From NCBI RefSeq assembly GCF_018390605.1, contig NZ_JAHBGD010000013.1, positions 94,453-158,452 of the forward strand: a stretch of DNA of 64,000 bases. Reading direction: 5' to 3'. Under the pieces are notes generated by a model. That model was given only the letters and a program-made list of their open reading frames with translations, ran no database searches and was not told where the DNA came from. The DNA comes from Ancylobacter defluvii (GTDB taxonomy: Bacteria; Pseudomonadota; Alphaproteobacteria; Rhizobiales; Xanthobacteraceae). This document shows, piece after piece, positions 1-9,139 of the stretch (within the stretch, counting starts at the first letter, position 1; every line of letters begins with the position of its first letter). The translations under genes were made by a program, and so were the position numbers.

Positions 1-608
1 GTGACGCCGCCGGGGCTGGAGACCGAATGCGGATCGCTCCAGATCACCGCGCCGGTGAAGTCCGGCCGCAGGTCCGGCTCCAGCGCCAGCGCCTCGTCGA
101 CGCTGAGCTCGCGCATGGAGAGCCCGTATTGCCGCGCCAGCGGGAATTCCAAGCGCTCATGGTCCAGCCCCTGCGGCGTGCGGTAGAGCTTCAGCCAGCC
201 GCCCTCGCGGAAATAGGACTCAGCCCCGCTCAGCGCCGCCAGCCGCGCATGCTCGTCGAGGCTGTGGCGCAGCAGCGTCTCCATGGTGCGGGCATAGGCG
301 AGGATGCGCTCCGGCGCCGAGGCCTTCCAATAGGCGTACATCCACGGGACCAGCCCCGGCAGCGCGTCCCAGTGGTAGTTCGCCGCCGGATTGCGGCCGA
401 GAGCCACCTCCATCAGCGCCTTCAGGTCACGCGGGAAGGCGACCGGGTAGATCGACGCCCGCTCGACGAGGCCGGCATTGCCGTAGGAGGTCTCCTCGCC
501 CGGCCCGCGCCGGTCCACCAGCACCACCGTCTGCCCGCGCAGCTTGAGATTGAGCGCCACGCTGGTGCCGACGATGCCGGCGCCGAGCACGAGCGTATCG
601 ACTTTCAT
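1..608 (-). CDS. FAD-dependent D-amino acid dehydrogenase-like oxidoreductase (partial, 3' end beyond left edge)
   Basis: The first 202 residues of a flavoprotein are present, beginning with an ATG whose reverse complement lies at 606-608; the rest lies outside the window. The N-terminus reads MKVDTLVLGAGIVGTSVA, a Rossmann FAD-binding GxGxxG motif, followed by an acidic end of the second strand (VLVDRR) and a GEETSYGNAG segment typical of DadA/DAO-type oxidases, which oxidise D- or secondary amino acids. It sits directly downstream of a polar amino acid binding protein on the same strand, 110 bases apart with a strong hairpin between, so uptake and oxidation of the same amino acid is plausible. 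The exact substrate cannot be told from the N-terminal third; glycine or sarcosine oxidase-like activity is an alternative. Confidence 0.8.
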   Translation of the reverse strand, partial: MKVDTLVLGAGIVGTSVALNLKLRGQTVVLVDRRGPGEETSYGNAGLVERASIYPVAFPRDLKALMEVALGRNPAANYHWDALPGLVPWMYAYWKASAPERILAYARTMETLLRHSLDEHARLAALSGAESYFREGGWLKLYRTPQGLDHERLEFPLARQYGLSMRELSVDEALALEPDLRPDFTGAVIWSDPHSVSSPGGV

Positions 609-664
609 GGGAGTTACCATCCGCTGGCCGACGCAGGCGCCGGGCTGACCTCGGCTGAGGGAAG

Positions 665-701
665 ACCGGCGCGGCCGCCCGCCGGGGACCGCCGCGCCGG
701 T
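665..701 (-). terminator. GC-rich hairpin between binding protein and oxidoreductase
   Basis: A perfect 11-bp stem (665-675 with 691-701) and a 15-base loop lie between the stop of the binding-protein gene and the next start. There is no T-tract, so it may be an mRNA-stabilising or attenuating hairpin rather than a full terminator. Confidence 0.4.
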
Positions 702-719
702 GAATGCGAGACCGCCGTC

Positions 720-1478
720 TCAGTAGATGTCGAAGGGGAAGTACTTCGCGTTGATCTTCTTGTAGGTGCCGTCGGCGACGATCTCCTTGATCGCCGCATT
801 GATCTTCTCCCGCAGCGCGTTGTCCTCCTGGCGGACCGCGATGCCGGTGCCCTGCGGGTTGACGTCCTTCAGGTCCGGGCCGACGAACGTGCAGCACTTT
901 CCGTCGCTGCTCTTCTCCAGCCATTCATACAGCACGAACTTGTCGGCGAGGATGCCGTCGAGCCGGCCGGCGGCGAGGTCGGCATTGGCCTCGTCCTGGG
1001 TCGGATACAGCTTGATCTCGGAATCCTTGTACTTCTCTTCCAGATACACCGCCGCCGTCGTCGAGGACTGGGTGCCGATGGTCTTGCCCTTCAGCGCCGC
1101 CGGCGAGATGTCGGTGATCTCGGTGTCCTTCGGGGCGATGAAGCTGCCGGGCGTCTGGTAGTAGGGGGCGGTGAAGGCCACCTTCTCCTTGCGCTCGTCG
1201 GTGATCGACATCGAGGCGACGATGGCGTCGAACTTCTTGGCGAGCAGCGCCGGGATGATGCCGTCCCAGTCCTGGGCGACGAAGGTGCATTCCACCTTCA
1301 TCTTCTCGCACAGCGCCTTGGCGATATCGATGTCGAAGCCGACCAGCTGGCCGGAGGAATCGACCGAATTGAAGGGCGGATAGGCGCCTTCGGTGCCGAT
1401 GCGGACGGTTTCTGCCTGCGCGGCGCCGACGGTCAGGGCGAGCACGGCGGCGGCGGCAAATAGCTTGGCGATCTTCAT
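720..1478 (-). CDS. Periplasmic polar amino acid (Lys/Arg/Orn/His type) ABC transporter binding protein
   Basis: The 252-residue product has a Sec signal peptide (MKIAKLFAAAAVLALTVG, cleavage probably after AQA) and the SBP_bac_3 fold. Hallmarks are the opening RIGTEGAYPPFNSVD, GFDIDIAKALCEKM, the central SMSITDERKEKVAFTAPYY and a closing two-helix region ending KYFPFDIY. The family captures cationic or polar amino acids in the periplasm and delivers them to an ABC permease. No permease or ATPase gene is beside it in the window. A Cys-Cys pair (KCC) plus one earlier Cys could form a disulfide. It is followed on the same strand by a DadA-like oxidoreductase, which suggests use of the imported amino acid as carbon or nitrogen source. 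Family call is firm; ligand is not. Confidence 0.9.
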   Translation of the reverse strand: MKIAKLFAAAAVLALTVGAAQAETVRIGTEGAYPPFNSVDSSGQLVGFDIDIAKALCEKMKVECTFVAQDWDGIIPALLAKKFDAIVASMSITDERKEKVAFTAPYYQTPGSFIAPKDTEITDISPAALKGKTIGTQSSTTAAVYLEEKYKDSEIKLYPTQDEANADLAAGRLDGILADKFVLYEWLEKSSDGKCCTFVGPDLKDVNPQGTGIAVRQEDNALREKINAAIKEIVADGTYKKINAKYFPFDIY

Positions 1479-1582
1479 TGGCGAAGCCCTCGGTTGGGCG
1501 GGCCGGCGGGCCCGTCTGGGCGCAAGCTAGGGCGCCTCGATGTCATGGGCAATCCGCGGAAAGGCCGAGACGGCCGGTACCC

Positions 1583-2683
1583 TCAGAAATGACTGAAGCT
1601 GCGGCGGGAGAGCGCCATCTCGCTGCCGTCCGGCGCCCGCACCGCCAGCCCGGCGCCGGCAGGGTCGGCGGCGGGATCGATAGCATGGGTGGCGCCGATC
1701 ACCGTCAGGCCGAAGCCGGCGGCGGTCGCCACCATGCTCAGCGCGTCGAGCCGGTCATGCGGCACCGTGGCGAGGATCTCGTAATCGTCGCCGCCGGTCA
1801 GCGCCGTCTCCAGCAGCGCCGGCTCGGCGGCCACCGCCGCCCGCGCCGCGGCGCTCAGCGGCACCGCACCGGCCTCGATGGTGCCGGCGACGCCCGATAC
1901 CGCCAGGAGTTTCGCCGCATCGCCGATCAGCCCGTCCGAGATATCCATGGCGGCGCTGGCATGCGCGCGCAGCGCCTCGGCAAGCGCCAGCCGCGGGCGC
2001 GGATGCAGGTAGCGGTCGGCGAGCACCGCCCTTTCCGCCGGGCTGAGACCCCGGAAGCCCGGCCGCGCCGGATCGAGCCGCAGGGCGAGGCCCAGCGCAC
2101 CGTCGCCGATGCTGCCGGTCACCACGATCGCCTGTCCGGGCCGGGCGCCGGAACGCCTCACCATCGTCCCGCTCGGCACCGCGCCGAGCGCGGTGATCGA
2201 GACGGTGAACGGTCCGGGCGTCTTCACCGTATCGCCGCCGAGCAGCGGCGCGCCATAGTCCCGCGCATCCTCGCCGATGCCGCGCGCGAACGCCTCCAGC
2301 GCCGCGGCATCCATGCCGGGCGGGATGGCGAAGGCAAGCAGCACCCCGAGCGGGCGGGCGCCCTTGGCGGCGAGATCGGAGAGGTTCACCCGCATCGCCT
2401 TGCGGGCGATGCTCGCCGGCGGATCGTCGGGGAAGAAATGCACCCCGGCCACCAGCGCGTCCTTGGTCAGCACGAGGTCGTGGCCGGGCGGCGGGGTGAG
2501 GAAGGCGGCGTCGTCGGTGAGCCCCAGCGCGCCGGGATGGGTGGCGAGCGAGCCGAACAGGCGGGCGATCAGCTTGTCCTCGCCGGAGGCACCTTCTTGA
2601 CGGGAGGAACCCGCCTCGCCGGGGGCTCCGCCTTCGCCGGAGGGCTTCGCCCTGCCGGAACCGCCGCCCCGCCTGCCCGTCAT
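1583..2683 (-). CDS. thiL: Thiamine-monophosphate kinase
   Basis: ThiL phosphorylates thiamine monophosphate to thiamine diphosphate, the active cofactor. The 366-residue product shows the PurM/ThiL-like ATP-binding layout: DDAAFL near the start, LTKDALVAGVHF, the LSDLAAKGA metal-binding segment, LLGGDTVKTPGP, AMDISDGL and LTGGDDYEIL. An open frame continues 55 codons upstream, but that part overlaps nusB; the ATG at 2681-2683 lies 7 bases after the nusB stop and is preferred. Between this start and the conserved core is a low-complexity Gly/Ser/Glu-rich stretch of roughly 35 residues (GEGGAPGEAGSS-like), unlike most ThiL proteins. It is the last gene of the glyA-nrdR-rib-nusB-thiL block. Confidence 0.93.
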   Translation of the reverse strand: MTGRRGGGSGRAKPSGEGGAPGEAGSSRQEGASGEDKLIARLFGSLATHPGALGLTDDAAFLTPPPGHDLVLTKDALVAGVHFFPDDPPASIARKAMRVNLSDLAAKGARPLGVLLAFAIPPGMDAAALEAFARGIGEDARDYGAPLLGGDTVKTPGPFTVSITALGAVPSGTMVRRSGARPGQAIVVTGSIGDGALGLALRLDPARPGFRGLSPAERAVLADRYLHPRPRLALAEALRAHASAAMDISDGLIGDAAKLLAVSGVAGTIEAGAVPLSAAARAAVAAEPALLETALTGGDDYEILATVPHDRLDALSMVATAAGFGLTVIGATHAIDPAADPAGAGLAVRAPDGSEMALSRRSFSHF

Positions 2684-2690
2684 GATCGCC

Positions 2691-3239
2691 TCAGCCGCCG
2701 AATTCACCCGCGCGCATCTCACGCGCCAGTCCATCCAACACCGCATTGACCATTCCGGTTTCCTCGCGATCGAGAAAAGCCGCGGCGACGTTGACATATT
2801 CGGCGACGACCACGCGGGCGGGAATGTCCGGCCGCCCGTGCAGCTCATAGGCGCCGGCGCGCAGCACCGCCCGCAGCACGGTCTCGATGCGCTTCAACGG
2901 CCAGCCCTTCACCAGCGCGGCGTCGAGCATCGGGTCGATGGCCCGCTGCTCGCGCACCACCCCGCCGACCACGTCGCGGAACAAAGTGAGGTCGGCGCTG
3001 GCGATCTCGTCGCCCTCGATCTCCTGGCCGATCCAGTGGCTCTCGAACTGGGCCAGGATCTCGGGGAGCGGCGTTGCCGCCACGTCCATCTGGTACAGCG
3101 CCTGCACCGCATTGAGCCGTGCCGCGCTCTTGCGCAGCGGCTTGTGGTTCGCCGGCTTGCCGCCAGAGGACTTGGCGTCGGTGGTTTTGGCGTCGGTGGT
3201 TTTGGCGTCGGTGGATTTGGCGTCGGTCGAGTTGTTCAT
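2691..3239 (-). CDS. nusB: Transcription antitermination factor NusB
   Basis: NusB binds boxA RNA with NusE (S10) and promotes antitermination, mainly in rRNA operons. The 182-residue product has the all-helical NusB core from about residue 37: SAARLNAVQALYQMD, IDPMLDAAL, WPLKRIETVLRAVLRAGAYEL, and the C-terminal FVNAVLD-type helix (GMVNAVLDGLAREM). The first 25 residues are not part of the fold: they are four TDAK repeats coded by 15-bp tandem units. It lies between ribH (7 bases away) and thiL (7 bases away), so all three are probably co-transcribed, as in many alphaproteobacteria. Confidence 0.95.
   Translation of the reverse strand: MNNSTDAKSTDAKTTDAKTTDAKSSGGKPANHKPLRKSAARLNAVQALYQMDVAATPLPEILAQFESHWIGQEIEGDEIASADLTLFRDVVGGVVREQRAIDPMLDAALVKGWPLKRIETVLRAVLRAGAYELHGRPDIPARVVVAEYVNVAAAFLDREETGMVNAVLDGLAREMRAGEFGG
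3166..3225. repeat. nusB: 15-bp tandem repeat in the 5' end of nusB
   Basis: Four 15-bp units at 3166, 3181, 3196 and 3211 (core ttggcgtcg; the second and third are identical) encode a TDAK(T/S) pentapeptide array at the NusB N-terminus. The period is a multiple of three, so copy-number change would not break the frame. Confidence 0.9.
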
Positions 3240-3246
3240 CTTGGCC

Positions 3247-3729
3247 TCACCACGAACGGCGCTTCAGGCGCAGCAGCGCCAGCGCCGCCTCGACGGCGCC
3301 GCCGCCCTTGTTGCCGTCGGTCACCCGCGCGCGCGCCCAGGCCTGCTCGTCATTCTCCACCGTGAGAATGCCGTTGCCGAGCGGCAGCTTGCGGCTCACC
3401 GTCAGATCCATCAGCGCGCGGGAGGATTCCCCGGCGACGATCTCGAAATGATAGGTCTCGCCGCGCACCACGCAGCCGAGCGCCACCGCGGCGTCGAACG
3501 GCTTGCCGGCCGCCTCGGCGTCGTCGAGGGCGACGAGGATGGCGGTCGGAACCTCCAGCGCGCCGGGCACGGTGACCACCTCGCAGCTGGCGCCGACGGC
3601 CTCGACGGCGGCGCGGGCGCCGGCCAGCAGTTCGTCATTGAGGTCGTCGTAGAAACGGCCTTCGACGATCAGGATGCGAGCGCCGTCTAGACGCTCGGCC
3701 GCCTCGACGGCGCGGCGGGGGGTCGCCAT
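3247..3729 (-). CDS. ribH: 6,7-dimethyl-8-ribityllumazine synthase
   Basis: RibH condenses the pyrimidine from RibD with 3,4-dihydroxybutanone 4-phosphate to make lumazine, the penultimate step of riboflavin synthesis. The 160-residue product shows [16 protein letters not shown], the substrate-contacting [11 protein letters not shown], the phosphate-binding [12 protein letters not shown] with its catalytic histidine, and the closing [11 protein letters not shown]. The ATG at 3727-3729 was chosen because it gives the usual family length; the longer open frame runs into the ribE region in another frame. It sits 7 bases upstream of nusB and 140 bases downstream of ribE, a wider gap than elsewhere in the block; I see no FMN riboswitch in it. 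Confidence 0.95.
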   Translation of the reverse strand: MATPRRAVEAAERLDGARILIVEGRFYDDLNDELLAGARAAVEAVGASCEVVTVPGALEVPTAILVALDDAEAAGKPFDAAVALGCVVRGETYHFEIVAGESSRALMDLTVSRKLPLGNGILTVENDEQAWARARVTDGNKGGGAVEAALALLRLKRRSW

Positions 3730-3869
3730 GTGAAGAAACCTCGCATTCGAAAACGAAGCGACGACGTACGCCGCCCAGCGGAACTCCGCAAGACACGTCA
3801 GCGCAACTCTGATCTCCGCGCCGGCGCAACGCTGCCCCCGCCGCCGGGGGGCGACGCCGAAATCCCGCC

Positions 3870-4460
3870 TCAGCGAAATTCCGCCAGCCGCGCGGCGTAG
3901 CGGGCCATCATGTCGACCTCGATGTTCACCCGGTCGCCCGGCTGCACAGCGCCCCAGGTGGTATTGGCCAGCGTGTGCGGGATGAGCAGGCAGGAGAAGC
4001 GCTCGCCCTCCACCGTGTTGACGGTAAGCGAGGTGCCATCCAGCGTCACCGAGCCCTTGATGGCGATGAACGGCGCCAGCGCGCGCGGCGCGGCGAAGGT
4101 GAAGCGGGTGGTCTCGCCGAGGTCCTCGCGGGCGATCACCTCGGCCTGGCCGTCGACATGGCCCTGCACGATATGGCCGCCGAGCTCGTCGCCGATCTTC
4201 AGCGCCCGCTCCAGATTGATCCGCGCCCCCTCGGCCCAGTCGGCGACGGTGGTGAGCGCCAGCGTCTCCGGCGCCGCCTCCACCGAGAAGCGCGCCGGCT
4301 GGGTCTCCACCACGGTGAGGCACACCCCGGCGCAGGCGATGGAGGCGCCGAGATCGACGGTGGCGGTGTCATAGGCCGTCGCGATGGTCAGCCGGCGCAC
4401 GTCGTTGCGGCGCTCCACCGCGACCACTTCGCCGATATCGGTGACGATCCCCGTGAACAT
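3870..4460 (-). CDS. ribE: Riboflavin synthase, alpha subunit
   Basis: This enzyme dismutates two lumazine molecules into riboflavin and the pyrimidine substrate of RibH. The 196-residue product begins with the invariant MFTGIV and contains two similar beta-barrel halves: residues about 1-97 with [10 protein letters not shown], and about 98-190 with [10 protein letters not shown] and LDGTSLTVN. The start lies one base beyond the ribD stop, so translation is probably coupled. Also called ribC in some species. With ribD and ribH it forms most of the riboflavin pathway; ribBA is not in the window. Confidence 0.96.
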   Translation of the reverse strand: MFTGIVTDIGEVVAVERRNDVRRLTIATAYDTATVDLGASIACAGVCLTVVETQPARFSVEAAPETLALTTVADWAEGARINLERALKIGDELGGHIVQGHVDGQAEVIAREDLGETTRFTFAAPRALAPFIAIKGSVTLDGTSLTVNTVEGERFSCLLIPHTLANTTWGAVQPGDRVNIEVDMMARYAARLAEFR

Positions 4461-4461
4461 G

Positions 4462-5676
4462 CTAGCGTCGCCTCAGAATGCGCAGCCGGTCCGGCCCGTG
4501 CCGCTCGGTTTCAACGGTGGTGAGATAGTCATCGAAGGCCGAGAGCGGCACCCCCTCCAGCGCATCGACCGCAGTATGTCCCAGCACGGTCGGCGCCTCG
4601 AACAGGCTCGCCTCGTCGACGAGGCCGGCGGCGAGGAAGGCGGTGGACAGCCTCGGCCCGGCCTCCACCATCGCGCGAGTGATGCCCCGCACCGCCAGCA
4701 GCCGCAGCGCCGCCTCGAGATCGAGCGCCCCGGCGGCGGTCATGCCGACCCGCATCACCTCGACGCCGCGTGCCACCAGCGCCCGCTCGGCCTCCGCCGG
4801 CGCATCCTCCCCGGCGACCACCCACACCGGCGCGACGTCGATATTGCCGAGCAGCCGCGCCGTCTGCGGCAGCCGCAGAGAGCTGTCGAGCACCACCCGC
4901 ACCGGCGAGCGCTCCGCCATGCCGGGCAGGCGGCAGGTGAGGTCGGGATCGTCGGCCAGCACGGTGCCGATGCCGGTGAGCACCGCGTCAAAGGTGGCGC
5001 GCATCATGTGCACCCGCGCCCGCGCCGCCTCGCCGGTGATGGCGGCCGGACGCCGCCCCTCCAGCCCGGCCTTGCCGTCGGCGGAAATGGCGAGCTTCAG
5101 CATCACATGCGGGCGGCCGCGCAGGATGCGGCTGATATGGCCGGCATGGGCCAGCCGGGCCTCCCCGGCGCCCGGCCCCACCGTCACCTCGATGCCGGCC
5201 GCGCGCAGGATGGAAAAGCCGCGCCCGGCCACCCGCTCGTCGGGATCGCCGATCGCCGCCACCACGCGGGCGATGCCGGCGGCGCGGATGGCGTCGACGC
5301 AGGGCGGCGTCCGCCCATGATGCGAGCAGGGCTCCAGCGTCACGTAGAGCGTGGCGCCGCGCGCCGCCTCGCCGGCCTGGGCGAGCGCGTGTGGTTCGGC
5401 ATGCGGGCGCCCGCCGGGGGCGGTGGCGCCGTGGCCGAGGATGAGCGGATTTTCCGCGCCGTCGAACCGGGCGACGACGGCGCCCACCGCCGGATTCGGC
5501 CAGGTCTGGCCGAGATGCCGGCGGCCCATCGCCAGCGCCGAGCCCATCAGCGCCGCATCCATCGCTTCCATATCCTTCGCCCTGGCATCGAGGCGCGGTT
5601 CGCCCTTCGGCTCGGGCGTCACCGGCCCGGATAGCTCGGGAGACGTGGCTAGGTCACTCTTTGTCGGGGTCGGCAT
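4462..5676 (-). CDS. ribD: Bifunctional riboflavin biosynthesis deaminase/reductase
   Basis: RibD deaminates and then reduces the pyrimidine made from GTP. In the 404-residue product the N-terminal deaminase domain (about residues 38-180) carries the zinc-binding HAEPHAL and [11 protein letters not shown] motifs; the C-terminal reductase domain (about 187-404) has [10 protein letters not shown] and [14 protein letters not shown] 35-residue leader rich in Pro, Glu and Lys precedes the deaminase; a start at the internal ATG ([14 protein letters not shown]) would give a more usual length, so the exact start is open. Its 5' end overlaps the 3' end of nrdR by 23 bases, and the next gene ribE follows after one base. 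Confidence 0.95.
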   Translation of the reverse strand: MPTPTKSDLATSPELSGPVTPEPKGEPRLDARAKDMEAMDAALMGSALAMGRRHLGQTWPNPAVGAVVARFDGAENPLILGHGATAPGGRPHAEPHALAQAGEAARGATLYVTLEPCSHHGRTPPCVDAIRAAGIARVVAAIGDPDERVAGRGFSILRAAGIEVTVGPGAGEARLAHAGHISRILRGRPHVMLKLAISADGKAGLEGRRPAAITGEAARARVHMMRATFDAVLTGIGTVLADDPDLTCRLPGMAERSPVRVVLDSSLRLPQTARLLGNIDVAPVWVVAGEDAPAEAERALVARGVEVMRVGMTAAGALDLEAALRLLAVRGITRAMVEAGPRLSTAFLAAGLVDEASLFEAPTVLGHTAVDALEGVPLSAFDDYLTTVETERHGPDRLRILRRR

Positions 5677-6151
5677 CGGCGGGCAAACCGATCGGCACGT
5701 CGCGGGTCTGCAATTCGCCGATCAGCGCGTGGAAATCCTTCGCCTCGCGGAAATTGCGGTACACCGAGGCGAAGCGGACATAGGCGACGTCGTCGAGCTG
5801 CTTCAGGCTCTCCATCACCAATTCGCCGATCATCTCGGAGGAGATCTCGCTCTCGCCCTGGCTCTCCAGCCGGCGTACCAGGCCGGAGACCAGCCGCTCC
5901 ACCCGCTCCGGGTCGACCGGCCGCTTGCGCAGCGCCACCTCGATGGAGCGGGCGAGCTTGTCGCGGTCGAACGGCACCCGGCGGCCGGAGCGCTTCAGCA
6001 CGGTCAATTCGCGCAGCTGCACCCGCTCGAAGGTGGTGAAGCGGCCGCCGCAATCCGGGCAGATGCGGCGGCGGCGAATGGCGGCGCTGTCCTCGGTGGG
6101 ACGGGAGTCCTTCACCTGGGTGTCGAGGCTCCCGCAATAGGGACAGCGCAT
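5654..6151 (-). CDS. nrdR: Transcriptional repressor NrdR
   Basis: NrdR senses nucleotides and represses ribonucleotide reductase genes. The 165-residue product has a zinc ribbon with Cys3, Cys6, Cys31 and Cys34 (MRCPYCG...CPDCGG), then an ATP-cone domain starting around residue 48 ([20 protein letters not shown]). The frame extends 39 codons upstream, but the ATG at 6149-6151 begins directly with the zinc ribbon as in all family members. It lies 40 bases after the glyA stop and overlaps ribD, so it is embedded in the one-carbon/riboflavin block, a common alphaproteobacterial arrangement. Confidence 0.97.
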   Translation of the reverse strand: MRCPYCGSLDTQVKDSRPTEDSAAIRRRRICPDCGGRFTTFERVQLRELTVLKRSGRRVPFDRDKLARSIEVALRKRPVDPERVERLVSGLVRRLESQGESEISSEMIGELVMESLKQLDDVAYVRFASVYRNFREAKDFHALIGELQTRDVPIGLPADADPDKE

Positions 6152-6191
6152 GGCGTTTCCTTTTTGAGGCGATTTCCCTTTCGGGCGGGCC

Positions 6192-7493
6192 TCAGTTGTA
6201 GATAGGGAAGCGGGCCAGCAGCCCCTTGACCTTCTCGCGCACCGCGGCCTCGACGAGGCTGTCCTCATCGGTGCCCTTCTGCGACAGCACGTCCAGCACC
6301 TCGGCGATCATGTCGCCGATCTGCTGGAACTCGGCGACGCCGAAGCCGCGCGTGGTGCCGGCCGGGGTGCCGAGGCGGACACCCGAGGTAACGAACGGCT
6401 TCTCGGGATCGAACGGGATGCCGTTCTTGTTGGTGGTGATGTGGGCACGGCCGAGCGCGATCTCCGACACCTTGCCGGTGAGCTTCTTCGGCCGCAGGTC
6501 GACCAGCATCAGATGCGTGTCGGTGCCGCCGGAGACGATCTCGAAGCCGTGGCCCTTCAGGTTCTCGGCCAGCGCCTTGGCGTTCTCCACCACGTTCTTC
6601 GCATAGACCTTGAAGTCGGGGCGCAACGCCTCGCCGAACGCTACCGCCTTGGCGGCAATCACATGCATCAGCGGCCCGCCCTGGATGCCGGGGAAGATCG
6701 CCGAGTTGATCTTCTTGGCGATGTCCTCGTCATTGGTGAGGATCATGCCGCCGCGCGGGCCGCGCAGGGTCTTGTGGGTGGTGGTGGTCACCACATGCGC
6801 GTGCGGGATCGGCGAGGGATGCACGCCGCCGGCCACCAGCCCGGCGAAATGCGCCATGTCGACCATGAGATAGGCGCCGACCGAATCCGCGATCTCGCGC
6901 ATCTTCGCGAAGTCGATATGGCGGGGATAGGCCGAACCGCCGGCGACGATCAGCTTCGGCTTGTGCTGCTCGGCCAGCTTGGCAACCTCGGCATAGTCGA
7001 TGCGCTGGTCGTCCTCGCGCACGCCATAGGGCACCGCCTTGAACCACTTGCCGGACATGTTGACCGGCGAGCCGTGGGTGAGATGCCCGCCGGCCGCGAG
7101 GTTGAGGCCGAGATAGGTGTCGCCCGGCTGCAAGAGCGCGAAGAACACGCCCTGATTCGCCTGGCTGCCGGAATTCGGCTGCACATTGGCGAAGCCGGCG
7201 CCGAACAGCTTCTTGGCCCGCTCGATGGCGAGGTTCTCCGCCACGTCGACGAACTGGCAGCCGCCATAATAGCGCCGGCCCGGATAGCCCTCGGCATATT
7301 TGTTGGTGAGCACCGAGCCCTGCGCTTCCAGCACCGCCCGCGAGACGATGTTCTCCGAGGCGATCAGCTCGATCTCGTCGCGCTGGCGACCGAGTTCGGC
7401 GGAGATCGCCGAGGCGAGTTCGGGATCGGTCTCGGCAAGGCTCGCGGAAAAGAAAGAGTTCGCCGGCTGGGCGGCGGAAACGGGCGACGACAT
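6192..7493 (-). CDS. glyA: Serine hydroxymethyltransferase
   Basis: GlyA converts serine and tetrahydrofolate to glycine and methylene-tetrahydrofolate, the main source of one-carbon units, using PLP. The 433-residue product is of normal length and shows [46 protein letters not shown] and the PLP-lysine segment [14 protein letters not shown]. It starts the glyA-nrdR-ribD-ribE-ribH-nusB-thiL series on the minus strand; the 170 bases upstream presumably hold its promoter, but I could not assign -35/-10 boxes or a riboswitch. Confidence 0.98.
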   Translation of the reverse strand: MSSPVSAAQPANSFFSASLAETDPELASAISAELGRQRDEIELIASENIVSRAVLEAQGSVLTNKYAEGYPGRRYYGGCQFVDVAENLAIERAKKLFGAGFANVQPNSGSQANQGVFFALLQPGDTYLGLNLAAGGHLTHGSPVNMSGKWFKAVPYGVREDDQRIDYAEVAKLAEQHKPKLIVAGGSAYPRHIDFAKMREIADSVGAYLMVDMAHFAGLVAGGVHPSPIPHAHVVTTTTHKTLRGPRGGMILTNDEDIAKKINSAIFPGIQGGPLMHVIAAKAVAFGEALRPDFKVYAKNVVENAKALAENLKGHGFEIVSGGTDTHLMLVDLRPKKLTGKVSEIALGRAHITTNKNGIPFDPEKPFVTSGVRLGTPAGTTRGFGVAEFQQIGDMIAEVLDVLSQKGTDEDSLVEAAVREKVKGLLARFPIYN

Positions 7494-7664
7494 CAGGGGG
7501 CCTCCGTGGCTCCGGGCGCGACAGGCTTGGCGGAGAGAAGCGTGGCCGCACGCGCCCGTGCGAACATGCCGGGTCGCTTACCACAGCGGCAGCGGCGATT
7601 CAAAGCATGCCGGCGCAGGGCTGGCATGAAGACGGCGGCTTCGCCGCGCCCGGCGGCGCCAGCC

Positions 7665-8396
7665 TCACGTCTGCAGCACCCGCACATCGGCGCCTTCCAG
7701 CGCCACGCAGCTCAGCCGCCCGGTCTTGTAGGCGCCGGTATCGACGTCGATGCGGTTCGGCCGGATATCGACCCGCTCCACCGGCGTATGCCCATGCACC
7801 ACCCGCTTGCCGAAATCGGCGGTGGAGTTGAGGAAGGCGCGCCGGATCCAGATCAGGTCCTCGTCGGTCTGCCGCTCCAGCGCTACGCTTGGCCGCACCC
7901 CGGCATGGCAGAAGAAATAGCCGCCGAAACTGGCGCTGACCTCGAGCGCCGCCAGGAACGCGGCATGCCCGGCCGGAATCGCCGCCTGCGCCGCCCGGCG
8001 CAATTCGGCCTCGCGGTCGCGGCCGTCGAAATCTTCCGCCCGCACGCCATAGGAGGCGAGCGCCGCGGCGCCGCCATTGTCGAGCCACCGCTCGAGCGGG
8101 CCGCTGCCGTCCAGCGCGGCGCGCATCATCGCCTCGTGATTGCCGGTGAGGCAGATGGCGCCGCGCGCCGCCTTCAGCACGGCCAGCCGCTCGATCACCG
8201 CCCGGCTGTCCGGCCCGCGGTCGACATAGTCGCCGAGGAACACCAGCCGCACATCCGCATGGCCGGCCGCGTCACGCTCCACCGCCTCCAGCAGCCGTTC
8301 CAGCAGATCGAGGCGGCCATGGATGTCGCCAAAGGCATAGACCCGCATCCCGTCGGGAATACGGTAGGGGGATGTCCCGGTGACGGCACCGCCCAC
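7665..8396 (-). CDS. Serine/threonine-type metallophosphatase (calcineurin-like)
   Basis: The 243-residue product has all core motifs of bacterial PPP-type phosphatases: GDIHGR, GDYVDRG, GNHE, and the later CHAGVRP and VHGHTP, which bind two metal ions. Such enzymes remove phosphate from proteins or small molecules in the cytoplasm. The GTG at 8394-8396 is chosen as start because a good ribosome-binding site (GGGAGG, five bases away) precedes it; the ATG 48 bases further in (MRVYAFGDIHG) has none. A PYRIPDG leader like that encoded in between is common in relatives. It follows the ATP12 gene by 20 bases and is likely in the same transcript as it and the HAD gene. Confidence 0.88.
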   Translation of the reverse strand: MGGAVTGTSPYRIPDGMRVYAFGDIHGRLDLLERLLEAVERDAAGHADVRLVFLGDYVDRGPDSRAVIERLAVLKAARGAICLTGNHEAMMRAALDGSGPLERWLDNGGAAALASYGVRAEDFDGRDREAELRRAAQAAIPAGHAAFLAALEVSASFGGYFFCHAGVRPSVALERQTDEDLIWIRRAFLNSTADFGKRVVHGHTPVERVDIRPNRIDVDTGAYKTGRLSCVALEGADVRVLQT

Positions 8397-8416
8397 GCTG
8401 TCCTCCCGCGCCCGCT

Positions 8417-9139
8417 TCACGGCGCCCCGAGCAGTTCCACCAGCCGGGCGGCGGCGCGAAAATCGCGCCAGCGTGCCTGCCGGCGCAGCTCGGCCTCGCG
8501 GTCGACGCCCCAGAACTCTTCCTGCACTTCCTCGTCGATATGCGCGGCGCGCCAGCCCTCTTCGGCGGTCAGGCGCCCGTGCAGCACCGCGAGGGCGATC
8601 AGTGCCGAGCCGCTCAGCGTGGTCATCAGGCTCAGCGCGGCGAGGCGCAGCGGGTCGCCGGGCAGCTGCGCCGCCACCGCGTCGAGCGACGCCGGCGGCT
8701 GGGCGACGTGCATCACCCCCTCGGCGAGCAGGAACCGCGCGTCGAACCGCGCCTTCGCCCAGTCGAGCACCGGGTCCCACAGCTCCGCCTGCAAGGCCAC
8801 CAGCTTCACCGGCCCGTCGGTGCGGTAGCAGACCAGGTCGCTGCCGGCATAGCGCACGATCTCCGCGCCCACCGCCTCCATCGCCGCGGCAACGCCGTCA
8901 TGCGCCGAATTGACCAGGCGGGTCACCGGCATGGAGACGGGATCGATGGTCTCGCCCTGCCCCGCCCATTCGGCGGCGATCTCCTGCGCCAGCGCCGCGC
9001 CGGGCACGCTGAGCGGGCGGCGGCCGGGCGTGCGCACCGGGCGGCCATCCAGCTGCACCTGGAACCCGTCCGGGCCCGGCACCGCGCTCACTTCCTTGTA
9101 GAAGCGCTTGATCGGCGCGGCGGCGCTGCCGAGGCTCAT
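8417..9139 (-). CDS. ATP12-family F1-ATPase assembly chaperone
   Basis: The 240-residue product is an ATP12 homologue: KRFYKEVSAVPGPDGFQVQL, LDGRPVRTPGRRPL, ALAQEIAAEWAGQ, IDPVSMPVTRLVNSA and the closing AHIDEEVQEEFWGVD are characteristic. In mitochondria ATP12 holds the alpha subunit of F1 before assembly; alphaproteobacteria carry the ancestral form, presumably with the same role. The start codon overlaps the stop of the HAD gene upstream (ATGA), indicating translational coupling. No ATP synthase genes are in the window. Confidence 0.9.
   Translation of the reverse strand: MSLGSAAAPIKRFYKEVSAVPGPDGFQVQLDGRPVRTPGRRPLSVPGAALAQEIAAEWAGQGETIDPVSMPVTRLVNSAHDGVAAAMEAVGAEIVRYAGSDLVCYRTDGPVKLVALQAELWDPVLDWAKARFDARFLLAEGVMHVAQPPASLDAVAAQLPGDPLRLAALSLMTTLSGSALIALAVLHGRLTAEEGWRAAHIDEEVQEEFWGVDREAELRRQARWRDFRAAARLVELLGAP

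Noticed and set aside
3635-3869. Extension of the ribH frame upstream to 4323
   Set aside because: The extra part overlaps ribE out of frame and has Arg/Gly-rich composition; the ATG at 3729 gives the normal RibH length.
3730-3869. FMN riboswitch between ribE and ribH
   Set aside because: The 140-base gap lacks the conserved RFN box segments and sits inside, not before, the operon.
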